A stretch of 64,000 nucleotides of DNA from Gibbula magus (lineage: Eukaryota; Mollusca; Gastropoda; Trochida; Trochidae), in NCBI GenBank assembly GCA_936450465.1, contig OW388296.1:13265867-13329866 (forward strand), written 5' to 3'. Each line of letters starts with the position of its first letter. The stretch's first letter is position 1. Position numbers and translations under genes: made by a program. A model generated the notes under the pieces. The model was not told where the DNA came from. It made no database searches and worked only from the letters and a program-made list of their open reading frames with translations. Positions 23,484 through 35,506 of this stretch are shown one piece after another.

Positions 23484-26400
23484 CCATTTTTCAGACAGTC
23501 TATGCTTTTCTTTCTAGGATAAGTCATTTTTCAAATATCCCTTTTACTTCCGAGAAATGCTTCTATGTACTGGGCAAATAAAGTTAAGGATCATGTGAAT
23601 TTTGTTTTATTTTGACATTATTTTGCGAAGTTGGAATTTTGCAATTTTAACCCCTTTCTACCACCAGGTCGCATTTCAAAATATCCTCCGTCACAAATTA
23701 CCCCAAATGAACTCGTTTACGTCCTTGTTGGTGAATGGCATCAGATTCCAAACAACTGTTTTAGAACATTTCTTTAGATTTTCAAAATGTTCTTAAGCTG
23801 TAATTAATGCATAAAGAGGGCACAAATGAAAATGAAGTTGATTTCAAATCCAGTTCCTCCAAAAAACGTCTGTACATTTCTGATTAAAAACAATTGATTA
23901 CTCATTTTTGGTTCATTATATTGTATCACAATGACATTCATCAGAATATTATTCATAAATTTGTTTTCATGACACACCTTTTCAAAATAAGGGGAAAGTC
24001 AAATGTCCTTAACGTTGTTTGCTCTGTATATTATGGAGAGACTTCTGATATTATTGATTCCAAAAAGTAAAGTATGCATATCTCTGAAGTGGAAATTAAT
24101 GACGCATGTTCGGAACGGTTCATGACTGGGAAGACTGGAAAGGGGTTATTCTACGCCTAAATAAGCATCCCTTTGGCGGTATTTGGCCAACTATGTTTTG
24201 ACTAAACATGGTGCTTCTCACTGGAAGCATCACACTTATTTCAATCTTATGGTGTCCCTCCAGAAGATTCTTCCATAAGACCCCCTACAGATGATCCCTC
24301 CAGACAATCCCTAAACATGATCCCTCCATCCCATGATCACCACGTGCACAGGCAAATTCAAGAGTAGATTTATATTGGTTTTGTACCTAATAAACTCTTG
24401 ACTCTCATGACCGCCAAGGTTTTCCCTCCACAAGATCCCTGCACTTGACCCTCCAGAAAATCAAATGCATCACATTTCTTTTCATATTTTAAATTATTCG
24501 AAACTAACTGAGCTGTGTATTTCTATTTATTTATTTATTTATTTATTTATTTATACACACAAGTTTATATAATAATGTAAATATATACACCTGATTATAA
24601 GTCAATGCATACTGTGTACACATGTGTATATATTTATATATAAACAAGCAAATCAGTGAACGTGACTATGATACCCCGGCTTTAAATGTGCAATCTCTAC
24701 CTGTGAGAAGATGTCTGGATTTGTATTATGTAATTATCAGTGTCCAAATTAAAACAGATTTGTTTCTTTGTCATATTAAAGAAAGAGGGGATTTAAGACA
24801 AATTAGGATGATATTATATAGTAATACTGCAATCCACCTCTCTTAGAATATATTATTTTAAAGTAGAACATTTTAAAATGGCTATGTAAAAAATACAGAA
24901 ATTCGTAATGTTTTTCACAAAATCCTTTGTTATTTGACACACTACGAATTGGTTGAATAGCTTTTCTGCAATCGATTTAACAATACGTAACGTGAACAAT
25001 CTATTTTCATACCTAACGTAAATATTTCGATCGTGACCCCTCATAATAACTTTAAACTCCTCTTGAGCAGAATCTATAATTTATCGGATAGGTGATAAAT
25101 AATGCTTAAACTCCGAATGAAAAAAACCTATGCGTCTTGGATTTGTGCGTCTGAAAAAAATGTGGCATGGAACATATCAGGCCACCATTGATTAAACTGT
25201 CCCTGCCCCTTTTCTCAAAATATAGACGAAGTGACGCAAAATTAACAAAAACAAACAGGATAAAACCACAATTGTTGTTATCAATCACAGCTTTTGTGTC
25301 AATCAATCATCAATGCGTGTCCGCCATAGGAGAAATCTTAGTACGTGACAGTCATATCTGCCAGTATTCCCTTGGCTAAGAGGAGCACTCACGCCACTGA
25401 TGTTGCATGCTTTCAAAACAGAACTTCTATCTTGTGACCCTGAATCGTGACCTTTGAGTGATGACATATAATCCATTTCCGATCCTTGAATTATTAAAAG
25501 GTGCATCGTTTTCTACGAGTTAATCGGATCTTGGAATGGTCTGTTTATATACTTTATAAACTTATACTATCTATAAATCGTACATTTTAATATATGAAAA
25601 AGCAAAAGAGGTGTTATACAGTGCCTTTAAAGTTTAAAGATCAGGCGCAATATTATTTTCTATTGAATTCTAATCTGCAATTGGTTCATTAGACTATTTT
25701 GTAAAAATGAGAACCAAAACAAATGTAATATGTTGTTCCTAAATTAAACTCGAGCGACTCAAACATTGCATAAAAATCGTCTGCTTTTCACCTGCCAGTA
25801 ACAAACAAAAATGGGGCGTGGCTTAGAGGGGTGGAGGTTAACCGGAAGTGACGTACGTGAAGAGACCGAATGTGAACATCCCCTTACTATGTATAATGGC
25901 AAACACTAGGTAATCGGTCAGTCGATATTATAATCCAATTATGTACGAATCTGCATTCATTGTCGATGCAGTTGAGCATTTAATTGCTCAAAGAACACAT
26001 TTATTCTGTGAAATCACTCGTAACTGGGCCAACAATTATTCTCCATATGTTAGTTGTTTGGTTTGTTGTAACTATGAGTATTCCAACAAGCAACCGTATA
26101 AGCAACCGTATTTCATTCAACATATATGTCATAAAATGAAATATCATCGTCTCCACGGAACCGTTTATCTAAAGAAAGTAATGGTTATGGTTGTAATGAT
26201 ATTAATGAAAATTATTCGTATTGAAAACAAATAAGTTCCACTTGGGGGATTTTTTCAAACTTAATAGCCAATATTTAACTATCGAAGTACTTCGTTGAAG
26301 GACATGAAAATGACAGTTGAACAAAAAAGATAAATAACCCCATGACATACCTTCTAGAATACATTATACTGTGATAGATTCTCCGTCATCTCCCATCATG

Positions 26401-28060
26401 CCAAATATAACTGATTAACGGATAAGTCGAGGTAATGGCAATTTTGTTCGAAAATTGTTCTAAAGAGAGGCTACGGTTTTCAAATTGTGCATAGATTCTA
26501 GTCTAGTTTTAATCAGTGTTAAGTTTTCTAATGTTGTTCAAAGATGTCCCAAACAATAATTGACGTAAAACCAAGATAGAGTTTGTAATTAAAATGTAAG
26601 GCAGACGAAATTGTAGCGTTGGTTTTGTTTGAATTAGTGTGTTTTTGTGGCAGTATTGAGTTTCATTTTAACTTTCCAGTGTTTTGAGTTTTACAGTTGT
26701 ACTAGTTGCAACGATGTCATATTGTGGTTGTTGTCATTTTACTATAATTCATAGAAATGCAAAATAAAAATAATAAAATATAAAAAAGTTCAATAAAAAG
26801 GGTTTTATATGGTGGTGGTATTTTATATGTTATTTGTGGTTTTGAAGTTTATCAATTATGTTGATGCTTAAGGCGGCAGTGACAGTTTGTAGTTAAAGTG
26901 AATTGAGCATGTCAGTATTGGCTGGAAGGTCAAGGCTTCCTGTCAGTGGGCTGAGGTCAAGGTGGTGTCACTGGCAGATTGTTTATCACATGATCAGTTA
27001 TTTTAGCATCTGATTGGCTGATTAGGGAACAGTGCTTTCTAACTTTGCACCTATGCATGTCACCGTAACTTCACATTGGGACACAGAGATTGACACAGGT
27101 GAGCCATTATTTGTATTTTTGTATCATGGTGCTTTACTGTATCACATTTGGTTTTAATATTGTATGTAATATGAGTTGGTGTAATTGTGTAATACTTTTA
27201 AATGAGCCTTTGTATAAGTTTCAACATGATGTAATGTTTCTACTACACCATGTGTTATTGTATATCAAAAATGGCATTGTGACATATTGAATGAAATGTA
27301 ATGTTTATCAAATGTTAAATTGTTTTGCCCCTATGTTGCAGGGCTGTATATTAAATACTGGATCAACTGGTTCACGCATCTCACGAAATAAACGATTGAA
27401 CCCCAAAACAGCCTCGTCATCCTTCGCCTCGGCGAGTTACAAGAGCTGTTACATTTTTGCAATACATATTTTATGAAAATTTCAAATTATATTTAATATG
27501 CTTATAAGAACTGCCAATTAAAACGAATAGTACGACATTGAAGTGTGTAAAAATTGCAGTTTGAAATCATCCATTGATTTTTATCAAGAAAATGGCTGAA
27601 TACCATTTATTGCAAAACCCAAACATCAAAATAAAGGATTGCTTTTTACATACAGCACATTTAAAATCAATTTGTAATTTAATTGCACACCATAATGTGC
27701 CAGCTACTATGCCCATGGCATTGTTTTCAAATAGTGGAAAATTTTAATGGGTTAAAACAAGCATGTTTTACACCGAGCCCCGCTACTTTTACAAATAATC
27801 GAACCATTAACATAAAAGAAATGGACAGTTGCTCAACGCCGCAAGCAATAACAAATATCAGAGTGATGTTATTTTCGATTAATATCTTAAGTATCAATTG
27901 TACATTGATTTACATTCAATGATGAAGTGGTTCTCAGAATGTTTGTCGAATGATTCATCAATAAATTGGCACCTTTCAAAGATCTGTGTTAGAACTAAGT
28001 TGGAATCATAAGTCATACATCTTGATAGCATATGGCTCAGAAGACATGTTCACTTTCAAG
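23484..28060. other. Long stretch without a recognised gene
   Basis: AT-rich intergenic DNA. A (TTTA)n run lies at about 24526-24556. A single GC-rich promoter-like patch lies at 25810-25860 (separate entry). Open frames are short, without domains or splice-supported partners. About 22886-22950 and 26750-26830 are A-rich or repeat-like. Confidence 0.5.
25810..25860 (+). promoter_or_regulatory. Promoter-like GC/ETS/CRE cluster
   Basis: In a few tens of bases there are GGGGCGTGGC (Sp/KLF-type) and CCGGAAGTGACGTACG, a composite of an ETS core (CCGGAAGT) with a CRE half site. Such composites are typical of TATA-less promoters. The first downstream open frame of any length is at 25941-26234 (97 codons, no recognisable domain). 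There is no evidence that the site is used. Confidence 0.35.
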
Positions 28061-30774
28061 ATGAACACAGTGCCTTCTACTCTCTTTGTCCTTTTACTTT
28101 TAATTAATGGCCATTCAGGTTAGTAATCTACATTTATTTCACAAATAGTAAATAATTGCAATTATCTAGAGTACTAGTTAGATTAATATGGTGCTGTGTC
28201 TTTCTGCAATTTATATTGTGGTTATCACAGAATGTTGGAAGTAACAAATGGCATTTAAAAAAACTGAAATCTCTTTTTGTTTTCGATTATCAAGGTCTGT
28301 GCAGACATTGCTTTGTCTGGTTGTTCCTTATGAGCCTATTGACTTTATAGAGGATATTATATGAGTGTCTATGACATACTATGTTTACGAGTGTCGTAAA
28401 CATAGTATAACATAGACAAAAAATATAATATTCTATTTATTACCGAAGTCGTGAAGTAATGATAACACGCTAAAATCCACTTTCAACCATAGCCTAGCGA
28501 CCCGCCGTCGCCGCATTTGGAACGCAACGTCGTAGACAAAGCGTGACGTCATAGCATTGTTTATGACGTCACGTCACCATGACAAAGTGATATTTTGCCC
28601 TAGGGCATCGTATGAAAAATATGAACCCCGATATGATTGCCCTCGTAGGTAATAAGGCAAGGTACGACCTTTACAGTTTGCTATTGTCCAACTTTCAGTT
28701 GTCAGTGTCAGTTTGAGGAAGACAGTCCTCTTTCGTTTGTAATTACGTCATTAAAATGTTTTTCTGCTGATTCGGCAACACGTCTCTGCATGTAAACTGT
28801 GGATCAACTATGCATGTATGTAGTTATTTGAATTTTGAATTATAATTAGGCCTACATTTGGATGTGATCTAATTTTACAGTTACATGTAATATAGTATTG
28901 TATAATGAGTCTAATCAAGTTTATGTAACAGGGACATTATATATTCAAAATATTAATGTTATCGTCAAAGAATATCTTAAGTATAATTTATTATTTTAAT
29001 AATTGTTTGCTGCACTGTTTGTGGTAAGTTTTACACAAAAGGCAATCAAACAACATATTTTTAGAAATTGTGATATAAATATGCAAAGTAACAGCATGTG
29101 TGAATTTTTTTTAAGGACTTCTGTCGACCTTGGGGAGAGAATTTGTGATCACATTTCAGGAGAATGAAATCTTCGGAACATTTGATCCAGAACCTGAGTG
29201 CATAACGTTGATATCTGTACAGTATGATGACATTGCTGTACAAGTCACAAGTCCCGATCCTGACATTGACTTAAACACTACTGTAATCATCAACAGCAAC
29301 ATCAGTGAACACATGTGCCTTGATAGCGTGATACAACTGAAAGGGACTGGTTTTACAACAAAAGTTGTCAAAATCTTAGCAGACCAAATTATCAGTGTAA
29401 TGGTACATGACGTAGAACTTTTCTCAGCTGATTCGTACGTGGCCATTCCAGTGGAGAATTATGGAAAAGATTACTACATCATGAGTTATTGGGATGAAAG
29501 TCAGTTCTCTGTGACAGCAATAGAAGACGACACAACTGTTGCCATCAAGTTCCCGACCAAGGAGGCCAATTCTGAGAACTATGAAGTCCAATATGGTGGT
29601 TTGACCTTGTTCAACCCGTCTGATATTGTGCTAAGTTTACAAGAATATGAAGTGTTCCAGCTACACATGAACCATGATCTCACTGGCGTGTTCGTATCTG
29701 CAGACAAACCGGTAGCAGTGGTGTCAGGAAATAGGAAAATAAGAACATCTGGTTATCAATACTCTGATCATCTTGCTGAACAGATGCCACCAGTGGACAC
29801 ATGGGGAACATATTTCACGTCTGTTCCTTCTCCTGGTAAAACAGGCACAGACATCTACACCATCCTGGCAAGTGCCCCTTGTACCTCTGTAAATGTTGGA
29901 AACACAACGTACCTCCTTGAGAAGGAAGGGGATATTATTCGAATGGATCTATCATCAACAGTTTCAACTCAGATAGTTTCAGATAACCCTGTCATGGTGA
30001 CTAAGATTATTGCAACAAAGTCTGAGATCGAAGGATGTATGATGATGATAGTTCCTCAAAGGCAGTGGCTCAGTGACTACACCTTCAGATTCCCAGAGGA
30101 ATCAACTCGGGGTGGCTACCTGGTTGTTGTGGTGGAGTCTCAGTTAATCTCTTCTCTCCTACTGGACAGTGAACAATTGATCATCACCAACTGGCAAGAA
30201 GTTGAGAACACTATATTATCTGTGGGTTTTAAGCTTCTGGACAAAGCACTGTACAGTCTGCATCTCCACGGAGTTAATGGCAGTTTTGCAGCATATATTC
30301 AACACTCGGATTCCTATTATGCATACTGCTCTCATCTTGGGATGAAACTGGTGAAGATCAGTGCGGTGAGTACACACTCTTAATTAATTATATGACAATA
30401 AGAGTATCCTTCCATTACTTTACGTTAATTGAAAGTAAAATAATCGCTTGTAAAATAGCAGGAGTTTCGTTTGCAAATCTACCATATCTATATGAAACAA
30501 AAATTGAAATCATCCCTGGAGATTTTACATGATCAAGTTCATGTTTTACATGGTGAATATGTCAAGCTTCCTTCTGGAAGGAGATATTTACTACCCCGTT
30601 TTAAAACCATCAGAGGTCAAAATTCATTTATTCCTTTCAGTATTTGTATCTTAAATGATATTTATTTTATTCCAGTTTAATTGTTCTTTGTATATACTTG
30701 TATACCTTGTACTGTTTGTCTTTAATCCACACGAGCTCTGTCATGATACAAAATGAAATCCGCTCGGGTTAATA

Positions 30775-30817
<43 letters not shown>

Positions 30818-32020
30818 ATTTTTACTAAAGGAGACCAATGTCAAGGAATCCCTAAGCCGTACAGACATAATGGTCTCCTCCCTATGAATGAAATGATACG
30901 ATGCCTTTTTTATATGCCAACTTCAAGCTTGGTTGGAATGTATTGCTGATTCACAGCGATGATAACAAAGGATTATTGGATGTTTTATTTTTACAGAATG
31001 TTTCTAACAATGACTTTAGGTGTGCGTTAAGAGTGTGTGAACTTTTTAAAACCCAGCAATTTATTTCTAGCAATTTTCATTCATCAGCCTTATTAAGAAC
31101 AATTTATATAAACAACTTAGAACATTGTCGTCAGTTTATAAAAGTTCATCAACATTACTCAGGGACATAACAAATTGACTAACATACACAAGAAAGTACT
31201 TTTTACCCTTCAACATTGAAAACAATATACACAAAATTGATAATGAATTTAATTAAGAACAAGTTTTTAAATACATACAATTACTTCTATATATATCTGT
31301 TAACTAATCAAAGGCAATAATGAGAATGTCTGATAGCATGTACATGTTCAGATTCGAGAAATTTTTGTAGTACATATTAAAATATTATATTTAACTGCAT
31401 TTTACAATTCCAATGTTTGAATGCTATTCAAAGTTCACAAATAGGTTTATTTTACTATGATGTATATAATTATTGCACTAAACATATATTTAAACATCAG
31501 TATTTGGTAAATATATGTAACGTCCTTTCTATGTTGCATACAGGGATGGACCCACACTGAAAACTACACTCCGTGTTCAACGACCACTGACTCAACAGCG
31601 GCCATTACAACTGAAAAAACAACCCTGTACTACACTGATACAACTGTCGAGCTTACTTCGGGAGACTATACTACTGATTCTGTAATAGACGAGACTAGTG
31701 AGACACTGACCACCGATTTTAGTTCGGTGATACTTGATAATGAAACTTGCTTCACCACCAACTCTCAGCTCTTGAATCTGTCTGTGACTGATGAACAGTT
31801 CCTGAACATCATAGAAGAACTCAAGGAACATCTGAAGGTGGTTCCACAGAAGACATCTCAAGCCATAAGGAAGAAGATAAGTGTTCCTGACAACCGTCCT
31901 TCTTCCATAACTATCGGGGTGTCCTGGTGGATTGTGGTGGTTGTTGGGTTTATATTCGGCATTCTTGCAGGTGATGTGTTGCGAATGATGAAAGATTGCC
32001 GTTATGGTTTTAGAAGATAG
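28061..32020 (+). CDS. G3: IgGFc-binding-domain type I membrane protein, intact (594 aa)
   Basis: Exons are 28061-28118, 29116-30365 and 31544-32020. Exon 1 gives a 19-residue signal peptide (MNTVPSTLFVLLLLINGHS) and ends in phase 1 at G|GTTAGT. Exon 2 follows TTTTAAG and opens into GLLSTLGREFVITFQENE, the start of the IgGFc-binding N-terminal domain (about residues 24-432). Landmarks are VVKILADQIISVMVHD, YYIMSYW, YEVFQLHMNHDLTGVFVSADKPVA (split by family positions) and DHLAEQMPPVDTWG. The exon ends in phase 0 at GCG|GTGAGT. Exon 3 begins GWTHTENYTPC and holds a Thr/Ser-rich stalk, the conserved juxtamembrane module, a membrane helix (about 562-580) and a 14-residue tail with KDCRYG. No frameshift or early stop is seen. 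Intron 1 holds a foldback element and intron 2 a LINE fragment. The extracellular role is inferred from FCGBP only. Confidence 0.92.
28119..29115 (+). other. Intron 1 of G3
   Basis: A 997-bp intron with a GTTAGT donor and TTTTTTTTAAG acceptor. It is longer than in G4 and G6 (about 355 bp) and contains the foldback element at about 28355-28640. Confidence 0.85.
28355..28640. mobile_element. Foldback/CRE element in G3 intron 1
   Basis: A near-perfect hairpin, 'gtctatg.catactatgttta' against its complement, occupies 28367-28416. It is followed by a GC-rich part (ccgccgtcgccgc) and two TGACGTCA octamers (28544 and 28564). The arrangement resembles 15857-16262 and 44140-44790. Exact ends are not resolved. 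Confidence 0.65.
30455..30817 (+). mobile_element. LINE 3' fragment with (ATT)n tail in G3 intron 2
   Basis: One frame reads YVKLPSGRRYLLPRFKT followed by IRGQNSFIPFSICILND, matching the '(S)RFxNSFIPxSIxLxN' C-terminal pattern of several LINE ORF2 proteins. The end is 'gggttaataaagtattattatt' running into an ATT microsatellite (about 30779-30816). The host intron is 1178 bp (30366-31543), larger than the basal size partly because of this insertion. Confidence 0.75.
30830..31540 (+). other. Rest of G3 intron 2
   Basis: AT-rich sequence leading to the GTTGCATACAG acceptor. A short open frame at 30901-31170 has no recognisable domain. Confidence 0.5.
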
Positions 32021-32084
32021 AAAACGTCCTTGTGGTTTATGCCTTGGTGGTTTGTTGTGGTATTTATATATATAAGTGGTTTGG

Positions 32085-32185
32085 GTAATAAGATGTTTTA
32101 CCCTCTATAGAAAATATAAATGAAAGAAACTATCATTATAAATGGGAAATTTGAAACTTTTTGCCAAAAACGTGCTACTGCCCCT
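32085..32185 (-). mobile_element. Half copy of the family 2 TTAA MITE, just 3' of G3
   Basis: Reverse-complement match to the left end of 18593-18940, ending CGTGCTACTGCCCCT followed by TTAA (32186-32189). The other half is missing. It lies 65 bp after the G3 stop and probably overlaps the 3' untranslated region. Confidence 0.8.
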
Positions 32186-32189
32186 TTAA

Positions 32190-33070
32190 GGCATGTAACC
32201 AGGAACCTCGTATCTATTTATGTTCTTATTTATGTAGTATTTATTGTTTCAGCATTTAAAATACTGTATATTATAGAAGGCATGGACAATTAAAAATTGT
32301 CTTTGAACTCTTATTTATCTACAGGAATGCATGCATGACCACTAACTTTACTTTGTTAAATGTTATTTTGAACGAAAATACCAGGATTTCCAAATTTTAC
32401 AGTATATTTCTTCTGAGAAACAATGGACAAACATAGATATTTTCACTATTAACTGACAGTGTGTTGTTACTTGCCCGTTTTGATATAGATCTCAAAGGTG
32501 TAGTTTTAAGTCTTTGGTTAAAGATATATTTAATCAACAAATTAATTTCAACATTTTTACAACAAGATGTGATGTTGTAATATTGTGAATTATGTTGTGT
32601 CTTTTTCCTAAATTTAAATTAAAGTGTCCTTCTCTTGACCAATCCTTCTTAGGAAACTAACTGGGAACTTATTTAGCAGTGACTTCTGAAATTAGGCTTG
32701 ATTACTAAGCAGGTGATACACACATTTAATACCACAAAATTTTTTTTTTTGATAGATGCAAGTCAGCTTATTAATGTTACAATGTATAAAATGTGTTATT
32801 TCACAAGATATCCAGACTGTTCATTGTATATTTATTTCTGACAATGGTGTCCATGTTTCTATTTCATACATAAGGAAAGAGGTTTAGCTTCTGTCATTTC
32901 TTTCTATTTTTACCCCTACATGAGTATTTATAACACGTAGATGGTGTTTACAAGGAAATTAAATGCAGACAAGGAAATGACAACTCAGTCGTCCTAGAAG
33001 GGTCAATAAACACATTGGTAAGTAATCGAATACAAATAAATGGTTTAAACATTTAGATATATGTAATTAT
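32190..33070. other. Intergenic, nothing recognised
   Basis: AT-rich, no repeats or coding content that I can identify. Confidence 0.5.
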
Positions 33071-33074
33071 TATG

Positions 33075-33300
33075 TAAACATGTTTTCCCAGCGATCTGAT
33101 TGGTCGAGTGTTGTTTGACTTCTTGCTTTTGTTATCATGTCATCATTTGAGCGTAGCCCACGCTGTTCAAACCAAATTACATTTTTGACTGTATTTCATT
33201 GTTTTCCTTTCGTTTCTGTATTAAAACATAATAAAACAAGTATGGACTTCGTCCTTAGTCAATATTGTTTTCTCGGGTCTATAAAAACAAGTATTGACCT
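33075..33300. mobile_element. Copy of the 15857-16262 foldback element
   Basis: Shares 'ctgattggtcgag', 'ctgttcaaa.caaattacat', 'gtatttcattgttttc', 'attgttttctcgggt' and 'aagtattgacct' with 15857-16262. The hairpin is incomplete, and the CRE octamers are mutated (catgtcatc). Confidence 0.8.
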
Positions 33301-33519
33301 TGTATTGAACGAGAAGATGTCATGGAGGGGAGGAACAACGAGTTCGAAGAACGAGTTGTTTCTCCGCTTCCATGACAGCTTCGAGTTCAATACAAACGAT
33401 CCAAATGCACAAGTTTGATTTCTATATTTATATATACTCGTTTTTATTAGCAAATTGGTAAACAAATGAATTTGCATTAATTTACTGTGACGACGGGCGG
33501 TTGCTTGATAAACCACAAA

Positions 33520-33830
33520 TCAAACTACAGTTTTTATTTTCTCCTGTGAAATATTCAGTAATTGCTCAACTGGGTCTAACACATATCTTATATTTCCTCG
33601 AAAGCTATTTCAGTGTGTTTGATGATGGATTTTTCTCATTTGGTCAAAATGAAACGTTTTATTCGAAAATTATTGAAATTTTATTTTTCAAAATTTGACA
33701 CCCTCTGTCTATTTCATTATGCTAATGTTCATAAACATGCCTCATTGCCATGACGATCTTAGGATATGTTTGGGAATGATTGTTTTACTCATGGATATAT
33801 GATGATTCAATGTCATTTCGATACGCAGCT
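33520..33830 (+). repeat. Dispersed repeat shared with 59860-60175
   Basis: Shared strings include 'gtttttattttct', 'aaatattcagtaa', 'caactgggtc', 'tatatttcctc', 'tctcattt', 'cgaaaatta' and 'tcatggata'/'catggataaatgatga'. It is probably flanking DNA of the gene family or an old transposon. No coding content. Confidence 0.65.
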
Positions 33831-33917
33831 GTACATCTTGATTTTTTTCATATCTACAACTACAACAATTACGATTCAAGTTGCACGTACAAATATATAG
33901 TATATACAAGTATATAT

Positions 33918-33966
33918 CCGAACTATCATGATACGTGAGCAAGAGGATGAACAGTAAACAAGCCAT
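33918..33966 (-). pseudogene. Orphan signal-peptide exon of the IgGFc-binding family
   Basis: Reads MACLLFILLLTYHDSS on the minus strand, closely matching the G2 and G4 signal exons, with the same 5' flank further upstream (to about 34330). The donor, GTATGT in the other copies, is ATATAT here, so normal splicing is lost. No minus-strand exon 2 lies downstream before the oppositely oriented G3. It is a remnant of a deleted or rearranged copy. Confidence 0.82.
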
Positions 33967-34329
33967 GGTTCGTCTTCTCCACAGAATACCACACCATTAC
34001 TGTTAGCTGTATGCTCACGTCTTCACATCAAAATGATATGATCAATTTCAATGTTTTCTATTTCAAGATAGCCATCCATGCACATCTTTTCTTGTTAATT
34101 GAGTAGTCATTAAGGACACACTACAGTTCAATATATCTATCCGTCTATATTCACTGTTCCTCTTTACTTCTTATCTGTATTGGATAATTGATTGTGGAAT
34201 AAAATTATTTGATGTACAACATAGATTTTTTACATGGTATTCTTTTACCTCATAATATTGATGTAAAACTTAATCTTAACATTTGTGTCTCGTCTTAAAG
34301 TAATAATCGATTTAATGCATTTTATCCGA

Positions 34330-35506
34330 TATACACTTAATGACACAGTGCTGGCCATCAATAAAATAAAGCATAACAAGGACAATTATTCAAAAAATTT
34401 CACATTATCTTCCCACAGAGATTTCTCAAGTCATTTCAAACGTAACCCCTGTTACCAACCAATAATAAATCGTCTTACATCACTGACTGACTTACATATT
34501 TTTGTATGCATGAAGACCAAAGGGCCCCCATATACAGATACATGTAACATATATCAAATGGAAATATATTGAAAAAATGTGTAGAATACTTAGCATTCTA
34601 ACAAAATCTGCCTCTTTCCATAAGCAGTATGTATGTTAGCATTTGAACAAGTATAAGTGGCTGCCTGCGAATGTCACTCTTTTTAAATGATCTAACACTC
34701 ATAAAATTTCGCAATCAGAAATATCCTATTCAAGAATAGTTAAATCAATGTTATCAACACAATAGTTTACATCGTGACATAACATTCAAACGTTACTGTC
34801 TCACCAGGCGCAGTAATTTATTTTGTTGAAAACATTGGTGCATCGTGAAATTCCCTTCTTTCAACAGTTACTTGAACATACAAAATGCTCAGTGAGAATC
34901 AACGTTGCTGATTGCACATCAAAAGTTTACTGCAACTTATGAAGATTCTCTATTTATAGCCAAGAAAACGCTCCACTTCACTGTCCATTTCCCCCGAGCG
35001 GCCATTTTAAAGTGTTCACATTCGTTTAAGTGATTTGACTGATGTAGCGATATCTACACTCAGAGTAGAGTTTTGAATATGGAACAATAATTTGCTTGGG
35101 ACCATCAACTTTCCTCTCACACTGAAGAGTTATTCCAATACGGATAAACGTTTTCGATGGATAGCCCACAGCTTATTGGGTCGTGTAATGAGATGTTGTA
35201 CCCTCTCATGTAGAACTTTATTGTATAAACTTGGCAATGACAATAAATGGCAAATTTTAGATAATTTACAAATAGAGGTTCACTTGAGTAACCTATGTGA
35301 GGAGAGAATGAGGTTTTCAAAGTAAGGATCACTCACAAGATAACAAACTCTTAACAGTTCAACATCAATATAGGCGGTGTTGGTATTTCCTTGTTTTTCC
35401 AAGCAAGGATCATAAAACTTATGTATATACATATGCACTAAAACCATAAACACACAAACATTTCAACATCATTACAGTCCAGATTTCTTGTTCTAAATGA
35501 AATAAC
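34330..35506. other. Intergenic with a dispersed repeat
   Basis: 34940-35085 is similar, inverted, to about 58765-58885 ('gcggccattttaaagtgttcacat', 'tagcgatatctacactcagagtagag'). Otherwise nothing is recognised. Confidence 0.5.
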
